A stretch of 64,000 nucleotides of DNA, from contig OZ271856.1 of the NCBI GenBank assembly GCA_965601975.1, positions 496,001 through 560,000 of the forward strand, read 5' to 3'. The DNA comes from JANQIO01 sp965601975. Its GTDB lineage: Bacteria > Pseudomonadota > Gammaproteobacteria > Pseudomonadales > Halieaceae. The position numbers were made by a program, and so were the translations under genes. The notes beneath the pieces were generated by a model. That model made no database searches and was not told the DNA's origin. It worked only from the letters and a program-made list of their open reading frames with translations. Each line of letters begins with the position of its first letter. Position 1 is the first letter of the stretch. Shown here piece after piece: positions 16,860 to 25,259 of this stretch.

Positions 16860-17494
16860 CCTTTGCAGGCAGACAGGGAGAACTCACCCTTTCGCGCAAA
16901 GCGCAGTATCACGTCGTGGCAGTCTCCCAGTAGTAGGATAGCGAGCAGCGACAGTGCTTCCTTGCCCTGGCGGAACGCATTCGTGGATGATTCCTCCGAT
17001 TGCCAGGTAAGCACCTCACATGCCAGTTCATTCCTAACGCATAGCAGGCGCACGCGATAGGCGTGGGAGGGCGAAGTGATCAGCCGGATCACACCGCCCT
17101 GGATCTCGGGTCTCCGACTTAACTCCCTAAGATTGCTGAGCGTGCTGTAGGAAGCCGCCGTACATCTGACTGAGACGCCCTCAGCGAGAGCCTGATCCAG
17201 GTAACGAAGTTGTGGAGCGCAGTAGTTAATCTCACCACGGCGCGCTCCACCAATAAGAAGAATCTCATCGAAACGGCGGCGATCCATGGTTTCGAGTAGG
17301 AAATCGAGTCGATTGCGCGTCGTGGTGCCGAGGGTTTTGTCATCGCCATTGCCGAACAATACTGCTACATAGTTCTTGCCATCTGTTTCGAGCTTCTCGG
17401 CTCGGGCAACACGAAGGCCCTCGGGCACTACAAGTACAGCGCGAACAATCAGATAGAAAACCAGAAAGATCGTGAGGAGCTTTATCGCACGCAT
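16856..17494 (-). CDS. YdcF/DUF218-like membrane-anchored protein
   Basis: A 212-residue protein with an N-terminal anchor (LLTIFLVFYLIVRAVLVVP). It is followed by VAVLFGNGDD, TTTRNRLDFLLETM, DEILLIGGARRGE and VIRLITSPSHAYRV. The pattern hydrophobic strand, glycine loop, arginine-containing helix, then LIGG is that of DUF218 (YdcF, SanA), a fold linked to envelope functions without a firmly known reaction. The C-terminus has a second hydrophobic stretch. It converges with the amidotransferase gene, overlapping it by 4 bp. It is the last gene of the - strand group that starts near 26.5 kb. Confidence 0.6.
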   Translation of the reverse strand: MRAIKLLTIFLVFYLIVRAVLVVPEGLRVARAEKLETDGKNYVAVLFGNGDDKTLGTTTRNRLDFLLETMDRRRFDEILLIGGARRGEINYCAPQLRYLDQALAEGVSVRCTAASYSTLSNLRELSRRPEIQGGVIRLITSPSHAYRVRLLCVRNELACEVLTWQSEESSTNAFRQGKEALSLLAILLLGDCHDVILRFARKGEFSLSACKG

Positions 17495-17528
17495 TAGCGG
17501 CTGCTGCCTGATGGTGCGACGAAGGGAC

Positions 17529-18839
17529 TCAACCGAGATGGGTAATCTTTTCGAATGCGCGGCGCAGGATCAGCCCATCCAGTGCCAACCGAAAACCAAA
17601 CGACTTGCCCATGTTATTGAGTACCGCAATACCGAAGGCACGATACATCTTCCAGCGCTTGGAGTGATCGCAGTTGAAGCGCCCGCCTGCTTCTAGGCTG
17701 TCGAAGCCGAAATCATGCCTGAAAATGAAAGCCAGACTGTCGCTGGCCATTTTGACATCCGGTGCGGCGTCCGCTGGGCAGCGGCTAAGGCCGCTGAACA
17801 TGCTGTAGTTGACTAGCAGATCGATGTCCCAGAGGTAGATATTGATGGTCGGTCGCCAGATGCGCAAAATGTCCAGCAACCTGATTAGCGCCACATTGTT
17901 GCGCTTGGCAATCCGCTCATCGTATTCCCTAGACAGGGCCTGCAGTTCCTCAAACTGGGTCGGGACAGCCTGGTGACGTTCGCGGTTCGGCAGCGATGCC
18001 TCATCGGCGTCGTAAGCCTGTAGCGCAGATTCGGAGTCGTGTCCCTCCAGCTCAGCCACATCCAGACTCTGGCCTGGCGCCATTACATGCACCCGGGCGT
18101 CGAGTCGGTCCCTGCAGTAGTTGAAGACTTCTCTGATCGGCTTGACGCCTTCATTCAGGTAGAAATTCTCGTCGTGAGAGAACCAGACAAAGCTTGCTGA
18201 TAGCAGCAGGTCCCGTGGTTTGAGGGCGCCGCAAATGTAGTCAAGCCGGCCAAGCTTTTCGTCCGCGGCATTGAGCAGAGTTTCAGTCTCGCCGGGATTG
18301 CCTACCCAGTTTGCGTAGCTGAACTGCGAGATCAGCAGGTCCAGGTCCTGCCCCACTGTCTGTGCGAGCTGCTGCGCCTTGCGCGGATGGTTGACCACGC
18401 AGTCATTGAGGTTGAGTACCCGCTTGCCTTCCGCTTCGATCAACAGCCAGGTATCGTAAAACGGTACTTCGCCCATCAGTACCCGAAAGTCTGGGGCGAG
18501 TTCCAGCCATTTGCCCTCCTCGAGCTCAACGATTTTGAATCCCTGCGCTTCACAGTACTTTACGACCTTGCGGTCCTCGGTCGCCTTGTAGAGAACGGTG
18601 ATGCCAGCGCGGGCTTCCTTCGGTATCTGGCGTATCGTCGGGGGGACAAAGTGATCTGGGTGTTCGTGTGAGAACCAGAGATGGGTGCACTCTGCCATGC
18701 GCTCAGGCGTGTACTGTGTTTGGGAGAGCAAATCCCAACTGTTGTTCAAAATCGACCCCTCCAGCCATGGGTCGGTCAGCAGGCAGATGTCACCGCTCTC
18801 CAGTTCAAAACCTGCGTGATTGATCCAGTTGATCTGCAT
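17529..18839 (-). CDS. MBL-fold metallohydrolase of the polysaccharide locus
   Basis: A 436-residue cytoplasmic protein with a metallo-beta-lactamase fold similar to UlaG and CMP-sialate hydroxylase-type MBL domains. It has INWINHAGFELESGDICLLTDPW at the N-terminus, the metal-binding FSHEHPDHF near residues 56-64 and a later FSHDENF. The C-terminal third is alpha-helical and not recognised. No Rieske cluster cysteines are visible. Similar proteins lie in surface-glycan clusters, but the reaction is unknown. It ends 34 bp before the DUF218-like gene and starts 10 bp after the methyltransferase gene, so all three look co-transcribed. Confidence 0.7.
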   Translation of the reverse strand: MQINWINHAGFELESGDICLLTDPWLEGSILNNSWDLLSQTQYTPERMAECTHLWFSHEHPDHFVPPTIRQIPKEARAGITVLYKATEDRKVVKYCEAQGFKIVELEEGKWLELAPDFRVLMGEVPFYDTWLLIEAEGKRVLNLNDCVVNHPRKAQQLAQTVGQDLDLLISQFSYANWVGNPGETETLLNAADEKLGRLDYICGALKPRDLLLSASFVWFSHDENFYLNEGVKPIREVFNYCRDRLDARVHVMAPGQSLDVAELEGHDSESALQAYDADEASLPNRERHQAVPTQFEELQALSREYDERIAKRNNVALIRLLDILRIWRPTINIYLWDIDLLVNYSMFSGLSRCPADAAPDVKMASDSLAFIFRHDFGFDSLEAGGRFNCDHSKRWKMYRAFGIAVLNNMGKSFGFRLALDGLILRRAFEKITHLG

Positions 18840-18849
18840 GGCAGTGTGC

Positions 18850-19611
18850 CTACTTGTAAACGATTGCTACCGCCTGACCGGTTTCCAGCACGAGCAGAGT
18901 CTCGGGCCTGTCTGCGAAAAACTCGTCCGCCGCCAGGCGCGAGCCGTAGGTGCCGGGCTTGCCATAGTCGTCAAACAGGATGATGCCGCCGGCCACCATG
19001 CGCGGGTAGACAAAATCCAGGCAGGCATGGATGGACTGGTACTGGTCCAGGTCGATGTGCACCAGGGCAAGCCTGGATTCCTCCAGGCCGGCAAAGGTAT
19101 CGGGCACGAATCCGGGATGATAGGAGACATTGTCCCCGGCGCCAACCCGGTTTCTTACCTCGTCCAATGAGGTGTTGGACAACTCTCCCACGGGAATATC
19201 GTCGTACTCTTCCGTCTGCTCCGGCATGCCTTCGAAGGTGTCGAAAAGCCTGATCTTGCGCTGTGGCTGGCTGGAATCTGTCGCCGCCACGGAAATGAGA
19301 CGGGAGGTTGCGCCGCGGTAGACGCCGCATTCCCAGATTTCGCCCTCTAGGCGGTCGACCATCTTGGCAAATGTATAGATGTTGTGTGCCGTGCGAACCC
19401 TGGAGGTGCTGGCACTGGAAAGCTCCTCCCACTCGCGCTGGAACTTGTCGTCGATACGCCAGGGCTGGAAGAACGGTCGGTAGGCGTGACGCTCACGCGC
19501 CCGCTTGTACCACCCTGGGTATATAGAGATGGGTATGGAAAAAGCGGACATCAGCCCGATCACCAGGTTTTTCAAGCCCCCTTCGCCTTGGGAAAAGTTC
19601 CTGATCGCCAT
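18850..19611 (-). CDS. TylF/MycF-type SAM-dependent O-methyltransferase
   Basis: A 253-residue methyltransferase of the macrocin-O-methyltransferase family, which methylates sugar hydroxyls in a Mg-dependent way. The SAM-binding segment is EIWECGVYRGATSRLIS (about residues 91-107). It is followed by RLFDTFEGMPEQ and the metal-binding LALVHIDLDQYQS with FDDYG near 194-212. The N-terminal 60 residues, with YPGWYKRARERHAYRPFFQP, are usual for the family. Context says that it methylates a sugar of the surface glycan. A 184-bp intergenic region without a gene separates it from the upstream flippase gene. Confidence 0.88.
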   Translation of the reverse strand: MAIRNFSQGEGGLKNLVIGLMSAFSIPISIYPGWYKRARERHAYRPFFQPWRIDDKFQREWEELSSASTSRVRTAHNIYTFAKMVDRLEGEIWECGVYRGATSRLISVAATDSSQPQRKIRLFDTFEGMPEQTEEYDDIPVGELSNTSLDEVRNRVGAGDNVSYHPGFVPDTFAGLEESRLALVHIDLDQYQSIHACLDFVYPRMVAGGIILFDDYGKPGTYGSRLAADEFFADRPETLLVLETGQAVAIVYK

Positions 19612-19795
19612 TATTGAATTCTCCGAGATTTGACGAGGCTCCCTGTCAAAACTGACGGGCTGATGGGCGCTGGGCCCTGCGGAGCGGGAGTCCTTCTAGT
19701 AGAAATGGGTGCCATATTAGGTTCGCCACTGGTGAACCGCAAGTGAAAGATATGAGCCGTTGATATAGCCGGGTATTGAGTCCATTTGGCTACCT

Positions 19796-21055
19796 CTAGG
19801 GTGTGAAGCCCAGCTCGCGGCCGGCATATCGGCGTAGGATGAGAGTGGCTACGAGGTAGGATACGGCTGTCGCCAGGGCGGCGCCGATAATGCCGATCAG
19901 CGAGACCAACGCTAGGTTCAGCGCCAGGTTGGTCACCATTGCAATGGCTTTGACCCGAGTCTGAAGCCAGGGCCTTCCGATCTGTACCAGTAACATGTCC
20001 AGGGGCAGGTAGCCTGCGACCAGCAGGGTGCCGACAACCAGGATATTGAACGCGGGAGTGCTGGCGGAGAATTCCTGGTCCAGGAACAGCTGGATAAACA
20101 AGGGGTAGATTGCCATGGCAGCCAGGCCCGCGACCACATAGAAAGCGTAGGAACGGCGCACCGTCTTGCTTAGAAATGCCCTGAGACCGGCGAGATCCTC
20201 ACTGGTATAGAAACGCGTGATGATGGGATTGACGATGTTGCGGATGACAATTGCCGACTGGGCCAGCCCTTCCGCCAGGGTGGCGGCGAGGCTGTACAGG
20301 CCCACCGCTGTGTCAGATGCCAGCAGGCCGATAACCAGGACATCAATGCGGGTATTGATTTCCGAGATGGAACCCGCCAGGACGCCGCGGACACCAAACT
20401 GCCAGTGTGCCGCCAGCCAGACCCTCGTCGCATTGAAGGGATTCAATCCCAGGTCTACCAGCAGGTAGATGCAGGCTCCGAGGAAGACTAGCGCTTCCGC
20501 GGCAAGCAGGCTGGCGGCTAGATGACCGCCGTCCAGTTGCAGGGCAATGAACGTGACGCAGGTGGCCAGCATTCCGAAAATTCGCAGTGTTTGAAGCACT
20601 GCGAACGCGAACATGTGCCGCAGCCCATTGATGGCGTTCAGCAATACCTTGTTGATGCCGAACAGCAGAGCGCCAAAAATGGCCCAGGGTAGGGCCCTCA
20701 GCAGCGCGGCACTGTCAAAAAATGCCAGAACCAGCGGTAGAACGAGGAAGAGCAGTATCGTGCTGGCGATACCGATTGCAACGCTCAGCACCACCGCTGA
20801 AGACACAATGTGGCGGCAGGTCTCCCGATCATGCGCATGCTCTGCCACGTGCTTGAGTACGGAGAACTGCACTCCGAACACAGTGAGTTGTGAGCTAAAA
20901 ATGTAGACCGCAAAAAGCTGATTGAATACTCCCAGCATTTCCGCGCCGTAGTATCGACCGATCAGAAGTTGCAGGATGATGCCGCCGACGCCCATCAGCC
21001 CGAAAGCCACGGCATTCGCGGCGAGGTCAACGGATAGCGTGCGGGTGGCGCTCAT
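19796..21055 (-). CDS. Wzx-type polysaccharide flippase (first of two)
   Basis: A 419-residue polytopic inner-membrane protein with about twelve hydrophobic segments. It belongs to the MOP superfamily (polysaccharide synthesis/Wzx type), which moves undecaprenyl-linked repeats to the periplasmic side. The N-terminus LAANAVAFGLMGVGGIILQLLIGRYYG is typical of the first helix pair, and conserved arginines lie in the loops. A second flippase of the same superfamily lies at 25260-26483, so two lipid-linked substrates are likely. It starts 43 bp after the end of the 540-residue protein gene. Confidence 0.85.
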   Translation of the reverse strand: MSATRTLSVDLAANAVAFGLMGVGGIILQLLIGRYYGAEMLGVFNQLFAVYIFSSQLTVFGVQFSVLKHVAEHAHDRETCRHIVSSAVVLSVAIGIASTILLFLVLPLVLAFFDSAALLRALPWAIFGALLFGINKVLLNAINGLRHMFAFAVLQTLRIFGMLATCVTFIALQLDGGHLAASLLAAEALVFLGACIYLLVDLGLNPFNATRVWLAAHWQFGVRGVLAGSISEINTRIDVLVIGLLASDTAVGLYSLAATLAEGLAQSAIVIRNIVNPIITRFYTSEDLAGLRAFLSKTVRRSYAFYVVAGLAAMAIYPLFIQLFLDQEFSASTPAFNILVVGTLLVAGYLPLDMLLVQIGRPWLQTRVKAIAMVTNLALNLALVSLIGIIGAALATAVSYLVATLILRRYAGRELGFTP

Positions 21056-21098
21056 TGTCCCGGTCGTAGAGGGCTATGGGCGGCCCGGATGCTGTAGC

Positions 21099-22721
21099 TC
21101 ATGTCTCCGGGACATCAGTTGGCCACAAGCCTTTGGTGTCTCCGGCCGCGGAAGTCACTGACAATCTCTGGATGGCCAGCCATGGACTGCCTGCGTTCCA
21201 TTCCGACAGGTCACGCATGTTCTCGAGGCGAATCAGCACACGAGTTTGATGCTTCTCGCCACTATCGCAATCCGGTAGCTCGGTGGTCTCTTTCAGGCTG
21301 TATATAAACTCCGATGGGTCATATCTCTCTTGCGTCTGGCCCGACGGCATGCTCTTCGCTGCTGTGTGAGAGTCTGGGGAGAGTACCAGCGAGTCTCCCC
21401 GTTCCCTTGCTACGAAGCTACCAAAATTTGAATACCACGATTCACTGTCATCACCGCAGCGCTGCTCAGTGAGAATCTGGAAATGTGCGTTGCCAGCAAA
21501 GCTGATTTTGATTCCTGCAGGCTCACTGTCGAGGCTGAACACCGGAGAGAACAGGTATTGTGCGGAGCCGCCATGTACCCGCATGTAGACGGAGTTTCCC
21601 GCGCCGTGCTGGAGTATTCCCCAGTCTACCAACTGGCTGAATATCCGCAGTTTTACGTCGCTGGTTCGCCAGCCAGACGCCATCAAGACTTTACGCATTC
21701 TCGAGCTCACGTCGCTGCTGGATGTCTCTGACAGGGCGATATGCTCCAGGTCCATTCTGGACAGTTCATCGATAGTCACTTCCAGACGTACAAACGCTGT
21801 TGCGACACCAGTTCGAAACTGGAAACGTGTTTCCTGAAGGTCGCCAGTCATGCCTGAGAACCAGAGTGGAGAGGTGGAAATCAGGCTCTTCTCAGAATCG
21901 TACTCATGGACTTTTACGCGAAAATAGCCTTTTCCCTGATAGCGCATCCCTATCTGGTACGGGGTATCCGCTTGCACTTCAATCGGGTTTAACCCTGCCC
22001 CGCTTCCCGGATGAGACCTGCCAATGTACAGGTGTGCAATATTCCTGCTGAGTGGCATTCTGTCCTGCGTCGCGGAGATGGTCACGTACTGATCGCTATA
22101 TGCTGCCATGGCCGGATTCTTGTCCCTTCCACGTTCACGCAGCGTCCATTCTCTGTCGGTCAGCGAAGCGGAGGAAAAATCGTGGCTGTATAGCACATCC
22201 GGCGCTGACCCAAGAGCACCGGCGTTGTCACGAACTTTGAAGATACGAACGCCACTTGAAAACATGACCATCTCCACAAGCCGCTCATCGGCCAGGAAAT
22301 CCTGAAAGCTGGTCGCGTAGATCGACGGGTCGATGTAGTGCGGCACGTAGACATGTGTAACACCCTGCTCGCGCAACAAATGCCAAGTTTCCTCGGTGCC
22401 CGGTGAAGTGGTGAAAAGATCTAACAGAGCCGGGTCGTAGTGGATCAGCAGGTCGGCGTCGGTGTAGTGAGCCACATCGGCGAGTCTAAACGTTAGTAGC
22501 TTGTCATCGGGTCCCAGATTTCTGCGGAGGTAGCGTACCGCGTTGTAGATACCCATATCGAAATATTCGAGCTTGCGGTAGTCGGGGTCGAAGACATTTT
22601 CCGGTGCCAGTCGAAACTTGGACACGTTGATATACGTCTGTAATAACACGATGTATATCGAGAGCAGCAACATTGCTGTCAGCAGTAGTAGCAAGAGCAG
22701 GCGAGACGGGGAATTTGTCAT
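21099..22721 (-). CDS. Putative periplasmic half of a split membrane glycosyltransferase
   Basis: A 540-residue protein. The ATG at 22721 is chosen because the longer frame would overlap the upstream gene and because a membrane helix (LLLLLLLTAMLLLSIYIVLL) follows at once. Residues 50-170 (AVRYLRRNLGPDDKLLTF, then GVTHVYVPHY) resemble the soluble domain that follows the last helix of GT-C glycosyltransferases. The remainder is beta-rich and may be a jelly-roll module. The preceding gene supplies exactly the polytopic part and ends 8 bp before this ATG, with GAAGGT as a possible ribosome binding site. It may be a genuine two-subunit enzyme or a frameshifted single gene. Confidence 0.55.
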   Translation of the reverse strand: MTNSPSRLLLLLLLTAMLLLSIYIVLLQTYINVSKFRLAPENVFDPDYRKLEYFDMGIYNAVRYLRRNLGPDDKLLTFRLADVAHYTDADLLIHYDPALLDLFTTSPGTEETWHLLREQGVTHVYVPHYIDPSIYATSFQDFLADERLVEMVMFSSGVRIFKVRDNAGALGSAPDVLYSHDFSSASLTDREWTLRERGRDKNPAMAAYSDQYVTISATQDRMPLSRNIAHLYIGRSHPGSGAGLNPIEVQADTPYQIGMRYQGKGYFRVKVHEYDSEKSLISTSPLWFSGMTGDLQETRFQFRTGVATAFVRLEVTIDELSRMDLEHIALSETSSSDVSSRMRKVLMASGWRTSDVKLRIFSQLVDWGILQHGAGNSVYMRVHGGSAQYLFSPVFSLDSEPAGIKISFAGNAHFQILTEQRCGDDSESWYSNFGSFVARERGDSLVLSPDSHTAAKSMPSGQTQERYDPSEFIYSLKETTELPDCDSGEKHQTRVLIRLENMRDLSEWNAGSPWLAIQRLSVTSAAGDTKGLWPTDVPET

Positions 22722-22729
22722 GATCGCAC

Positions 22730-24250
22730 TCAACCTTCCCGCGCCGGTCGCAGGGCATGCTTGCCCTTCTCGGGCCTCGAAGTCGCCAGAAGGCTGCATA
22801 CCGCGTATGCAGAGACGATTGAGATAAAGGGATGGATTGTAAGGAGGTACCGGTCGTTCTTTATAAGAATGTCCATTCCCATCAACATCGTTACCAGTAC
22901 AAGGATCCAGAAGACCACGCTGATGACTGCTGCGGCGTAGAACAGGCTGTTATCCTGCAATCGATGCATGACTTCCCGTATTTCCGACAGGAAGCGCCCG
23001 CTGAGTAGCTTGAAGAAAAGCGTGCCAAGGAGGGCTGTGATGAGTATCCAGTAGCTGGTTCCGAAGGAGCCGTAGCGACTTATGCCACGGAAAAGCCCCA
23101 TCACGATCCGCTCCTCATTTGTGAGAATCTGGCGCTGGTAGCGAAAATAGTCACGGTAGCCAAGCTCTTCGACACTCCACAGCGGCACGGAGTCTGCTGC
23201 CAGAGAGCCGATAGCGGCCAGGTTCTGGAAATAGAATGGCCCGATGACCACTACAGCAGAGAGTGCGATAGGAATCAGCAATCTGTGCAGAAGTTGCTTG
23301 AGCGCTGCGGGCAGGTGCCATCCGGGTATCCGGACTGCGATGACGGTTGCCAGCAGCGGAATGACCAGTAGATTGATGGAATGAGTGAAGAGGCAAAGCC
23401 CAACGGAAACACCCAAAAAGATGCCGGATGCCCGGTCCCAGGAAGTCAACTTGGCGGCTATGGCAAGCACCGACGTAAGTGCCGCCACCCGGACCGGGTC
23501 GATACTCGCATTGAGTGACTGGCTAATGACCAGGGGTGTCGAGAGGTACAGAACTACGGCGAGGAAAGCCAGGGGCTTGCCTGCATGGCGAGCTGAGCAA
23601 AAAATGACCAGCGAGGTCGCCGCGGTGAAGTAGATGCCGGCGATCTTGGTGGCCCCACCGCCACCGGCTATTTCCTGGATGATGTGCCCCCAAACTAGCA
23701 GGGATACGTAACCGGGGGGATGTGTCCAAGGTGCGTAGAAGCCGCGAAATGCACCGCTATCTATGATCGGGTAGTCGAGAATGTCCTTTGTCTCGAAAAG
23801 GATTCCAGCGACCGTCGCATATTCCAGAGCGTCGTTGGTGTGAAGTGGCGTGATCAGCGCGATGAGTGTACCGATGATGCCGAAGGCCAGCAGGCACAAG
23901 ACAACGACACCTGTAAGAGGCTCTCGGGCCCAGTACGAGGCCCCGAATTCGACCAGGGTCATCCTGATATGGCTGAATTCGTTTCTCGCATAGTATGCGG
24001 CCAGCAGAAAAGGGACCGCTGTCCAGGCCAGCAGAAAGCCGTTGCCACTGTGAGGAAATATCAGCATTCCAACCGCCAGCACCCATCCCAACAGGACCGG
24101 CCCCAGGCAGAGACAAATAGAAAAAAGCGTGATGCGGCCTATACCGCGCGCGACGAGATACCTTGCAGCAAGTGCGTATACCAGGAGCGATGCCAGAACG
24201 TAGCTAGCCAGCATGAGGATGGAGGGGAGCACGTGAAAGAATAGGGCCAT
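22730..24250 (-). CDS. GT-C-like polytopic membrane glycosyltransferase (membrane half)
   Basis: A 506-residue inner-membrane protein with about eleven to twelve hydrophobic segments. The first periplasmic loop contains TPLHTNDALEYATVAGIL and GFYAPWTHPPGYVSLLV. The acidic residue followed by a PPG-containing loop matches GT-C (GT39/ArnT-like) enzymes, which use polyprenyl-phosphate sugars. The protein stops directly after its last helix (KNDRYLLTIHPFISIVSAYAVCSLLA is broken here as NDRYLLTIHPF and VSAYAVCSLL). The usual periplasmic domain is missing; it appears to be encoded by the next gene. It follows the DPM1-like GT2 gene, which could make its lipid-linked donor. Confidence 0.65.
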   Translation of the reverse strand: MALFFHVLPSILMLASYVLASLLVYALAARYLVARGIGRITLFSICLCLGPVLLGWVLAVGMLIFPHSGNGFLLAWTAVPFLLAAYYARNEFSHIRMTLVEFGASYWAREPLTGVVVLCLLAFGIIGTLIALITPLHTNDALEYATVAGILFETKDILDYPIIDSGAFRGFYAPWTHPPGYVSLLVWGHIIQEIAGGGGATKIAGIYFTAATSLVIFCSARHAGKPLAFLAVVLYLSTPLVISQSLNASIDPVRVAALTSVLAIAAKLTSWDRASGIFLGVSVGLCLFTHSINLLVIPLLATVIAVRIPGWHLPAALKQLLHRLLIPIALSAVVVIGPFYFQNLAAIGSLAADSVPLWSVEELGYRDYFRYQRQILTNEERIVMGLFRGISRYGSFGTSYWILITALLGTLFFKLLSGRFLSEIREVMHRLQDNSLFYAAAVISVVFWILVLVTMLMGMDILIKNDRYLLTIHPFISIVSAYAVCSLLATSRPEKGKHALRPAREG

Positions 24251-24317
24251 GTCGATCTGGGTCCGGTGACTAGTTGCGCAACTCCTGGCTGCCCGTAAAG
24301 GCAGTTACCACCTACAT

Positions 24318-25259
24318 CTACTTGTCATACTGCGAGTCAAACCACATTGCGAAGAACGCGGATTGCATGCTCATCGACGAGCAGAATACCAGACCGAGCA
24401 GTGAGATCTCAGGTGCCGATCCCGTCGACGTCCAGATAAATATAACGCGAATAAAGAACAGCAGCGAAAATATGGCCAGCAGCAGTGACATCGCGTAAAA
24501 CAGCACCAGGGGGTGGAAATCGCGGATGATGTACTTCTCCCGGATTCGCCAGAAGAACAGCTTGATCAGCAACCAGCCAATCGTGAAAACCACCTTCTTG
24601 ACGTCGATTCCGGACTGCTCGCCAACGTTATAGACCGGTTCTACCGGAACATCCACGACCTTAAATGAGTGCACGTTCAGCTTGACCAGCAGGTCATTGG
24701 GTTGGCCGTAGCGCTTGTACATGTGGCCCCAGTTGATGACCTGCAATGGCCTCTTGCCGATTACTGTGTACCCAGACTGCGAATCGGCGACATGCCAGTA
24801 TCCCGAGGCGATCTTGGTGAGAAAAGACAGAATTGCATTGCCGATATAGCGTACCCTGGGAATTCTCTGGTACGCGTCGTTCCACACCAGGCGGTTGCCC
24901 TTGGAATAGTCAGCCTCGCCGCTGGCCACAGGATCGAGCAAGTGAGGCAGGTCATCGGGGTTCATCTGGCCATCGCCCGCCATGACAACGGCCATGTCGA
25001 TATCATTGTCGCGCATCCATTCGTAGCCCGACGCGATGGCGCCGCCTACGCCCTGGTTCTTCTCATGCGTGACGAGGTGAACATGGTCGTTACCGTCACC
25101 GATATGGCGCTGGACTATCTCCCCTGTGTCGTCCTTGCTGCAGTCGTCGATGACCACAACCTTGTCCACATAGTCAGGGAGAGTGGAAAGAACGCCCTCG
25201 ATCTGTGTAGCTTCGTTATAGCAGGGGATAACGACGCCGACGGTCTTATCCTTGTACAT
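24318..25259 (-). CDS. GT2 glycosyltransferase, dolichol/polyprenyl-phosphate mannose synthase-like
   Basis: A 313-residue enzyme with a cytoplasmic GT2 domain (residues 1-225) and two C-terminal membrane helices (LVLFYAMSLLLAIFSLLFF and ISLLGLVFCSSMSMQSAFFA). Motifs are VGVVIPCYNEATQIEGVL, VVVIDDCSKDDT, NQGVGGAIASG and MAGDGQMNPDDLP, the last holding the metal-binding aspartates. This architecture transfers a sugar from a nucleotide to a polyprenyl phosphate. The likely user of the product is the split GT-C pair encoded directly downstream. It starts one base before the flippase gene ends, with no intergenic space. Confidence 0.88.
   Translation of the reverse strand: MYKDKTVGVVIPCYNEATQIEGVLSTLPDYVDKVVVIDDCSKDDTGEIVQRHIGDGNDHVHLVTHEKNQGVGGAIASGYEWMRDNDIDMAVVMAGDGQMNPDDLPHLLDPVASGEADYSKGNRLVWNDAYQRIPRVRYIGNAILSFLTKIASGYWHVADSQSGYTVIGKRPLQVINWGHMYKRYGQPNDLLVKLNVHSFKVVDVPVEPVYNVGEQSGIDVKKVVFTIGWLLIKLFFWRIREKYIIRDFHPLVLFYAMSLLLAIFSLLFFIRVIFIWTSTGSAPEISLLGLVFCSSMSMQSAFFAMWFDSQYDK

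Noticed and set aside
22722..22799. Upstream extension of the 540-residue protein gene
   Set aside because: It would overlap the upstream coding end by 70 bp and has no membrane or family support, while the ATG at 22721 starts right before the helix.
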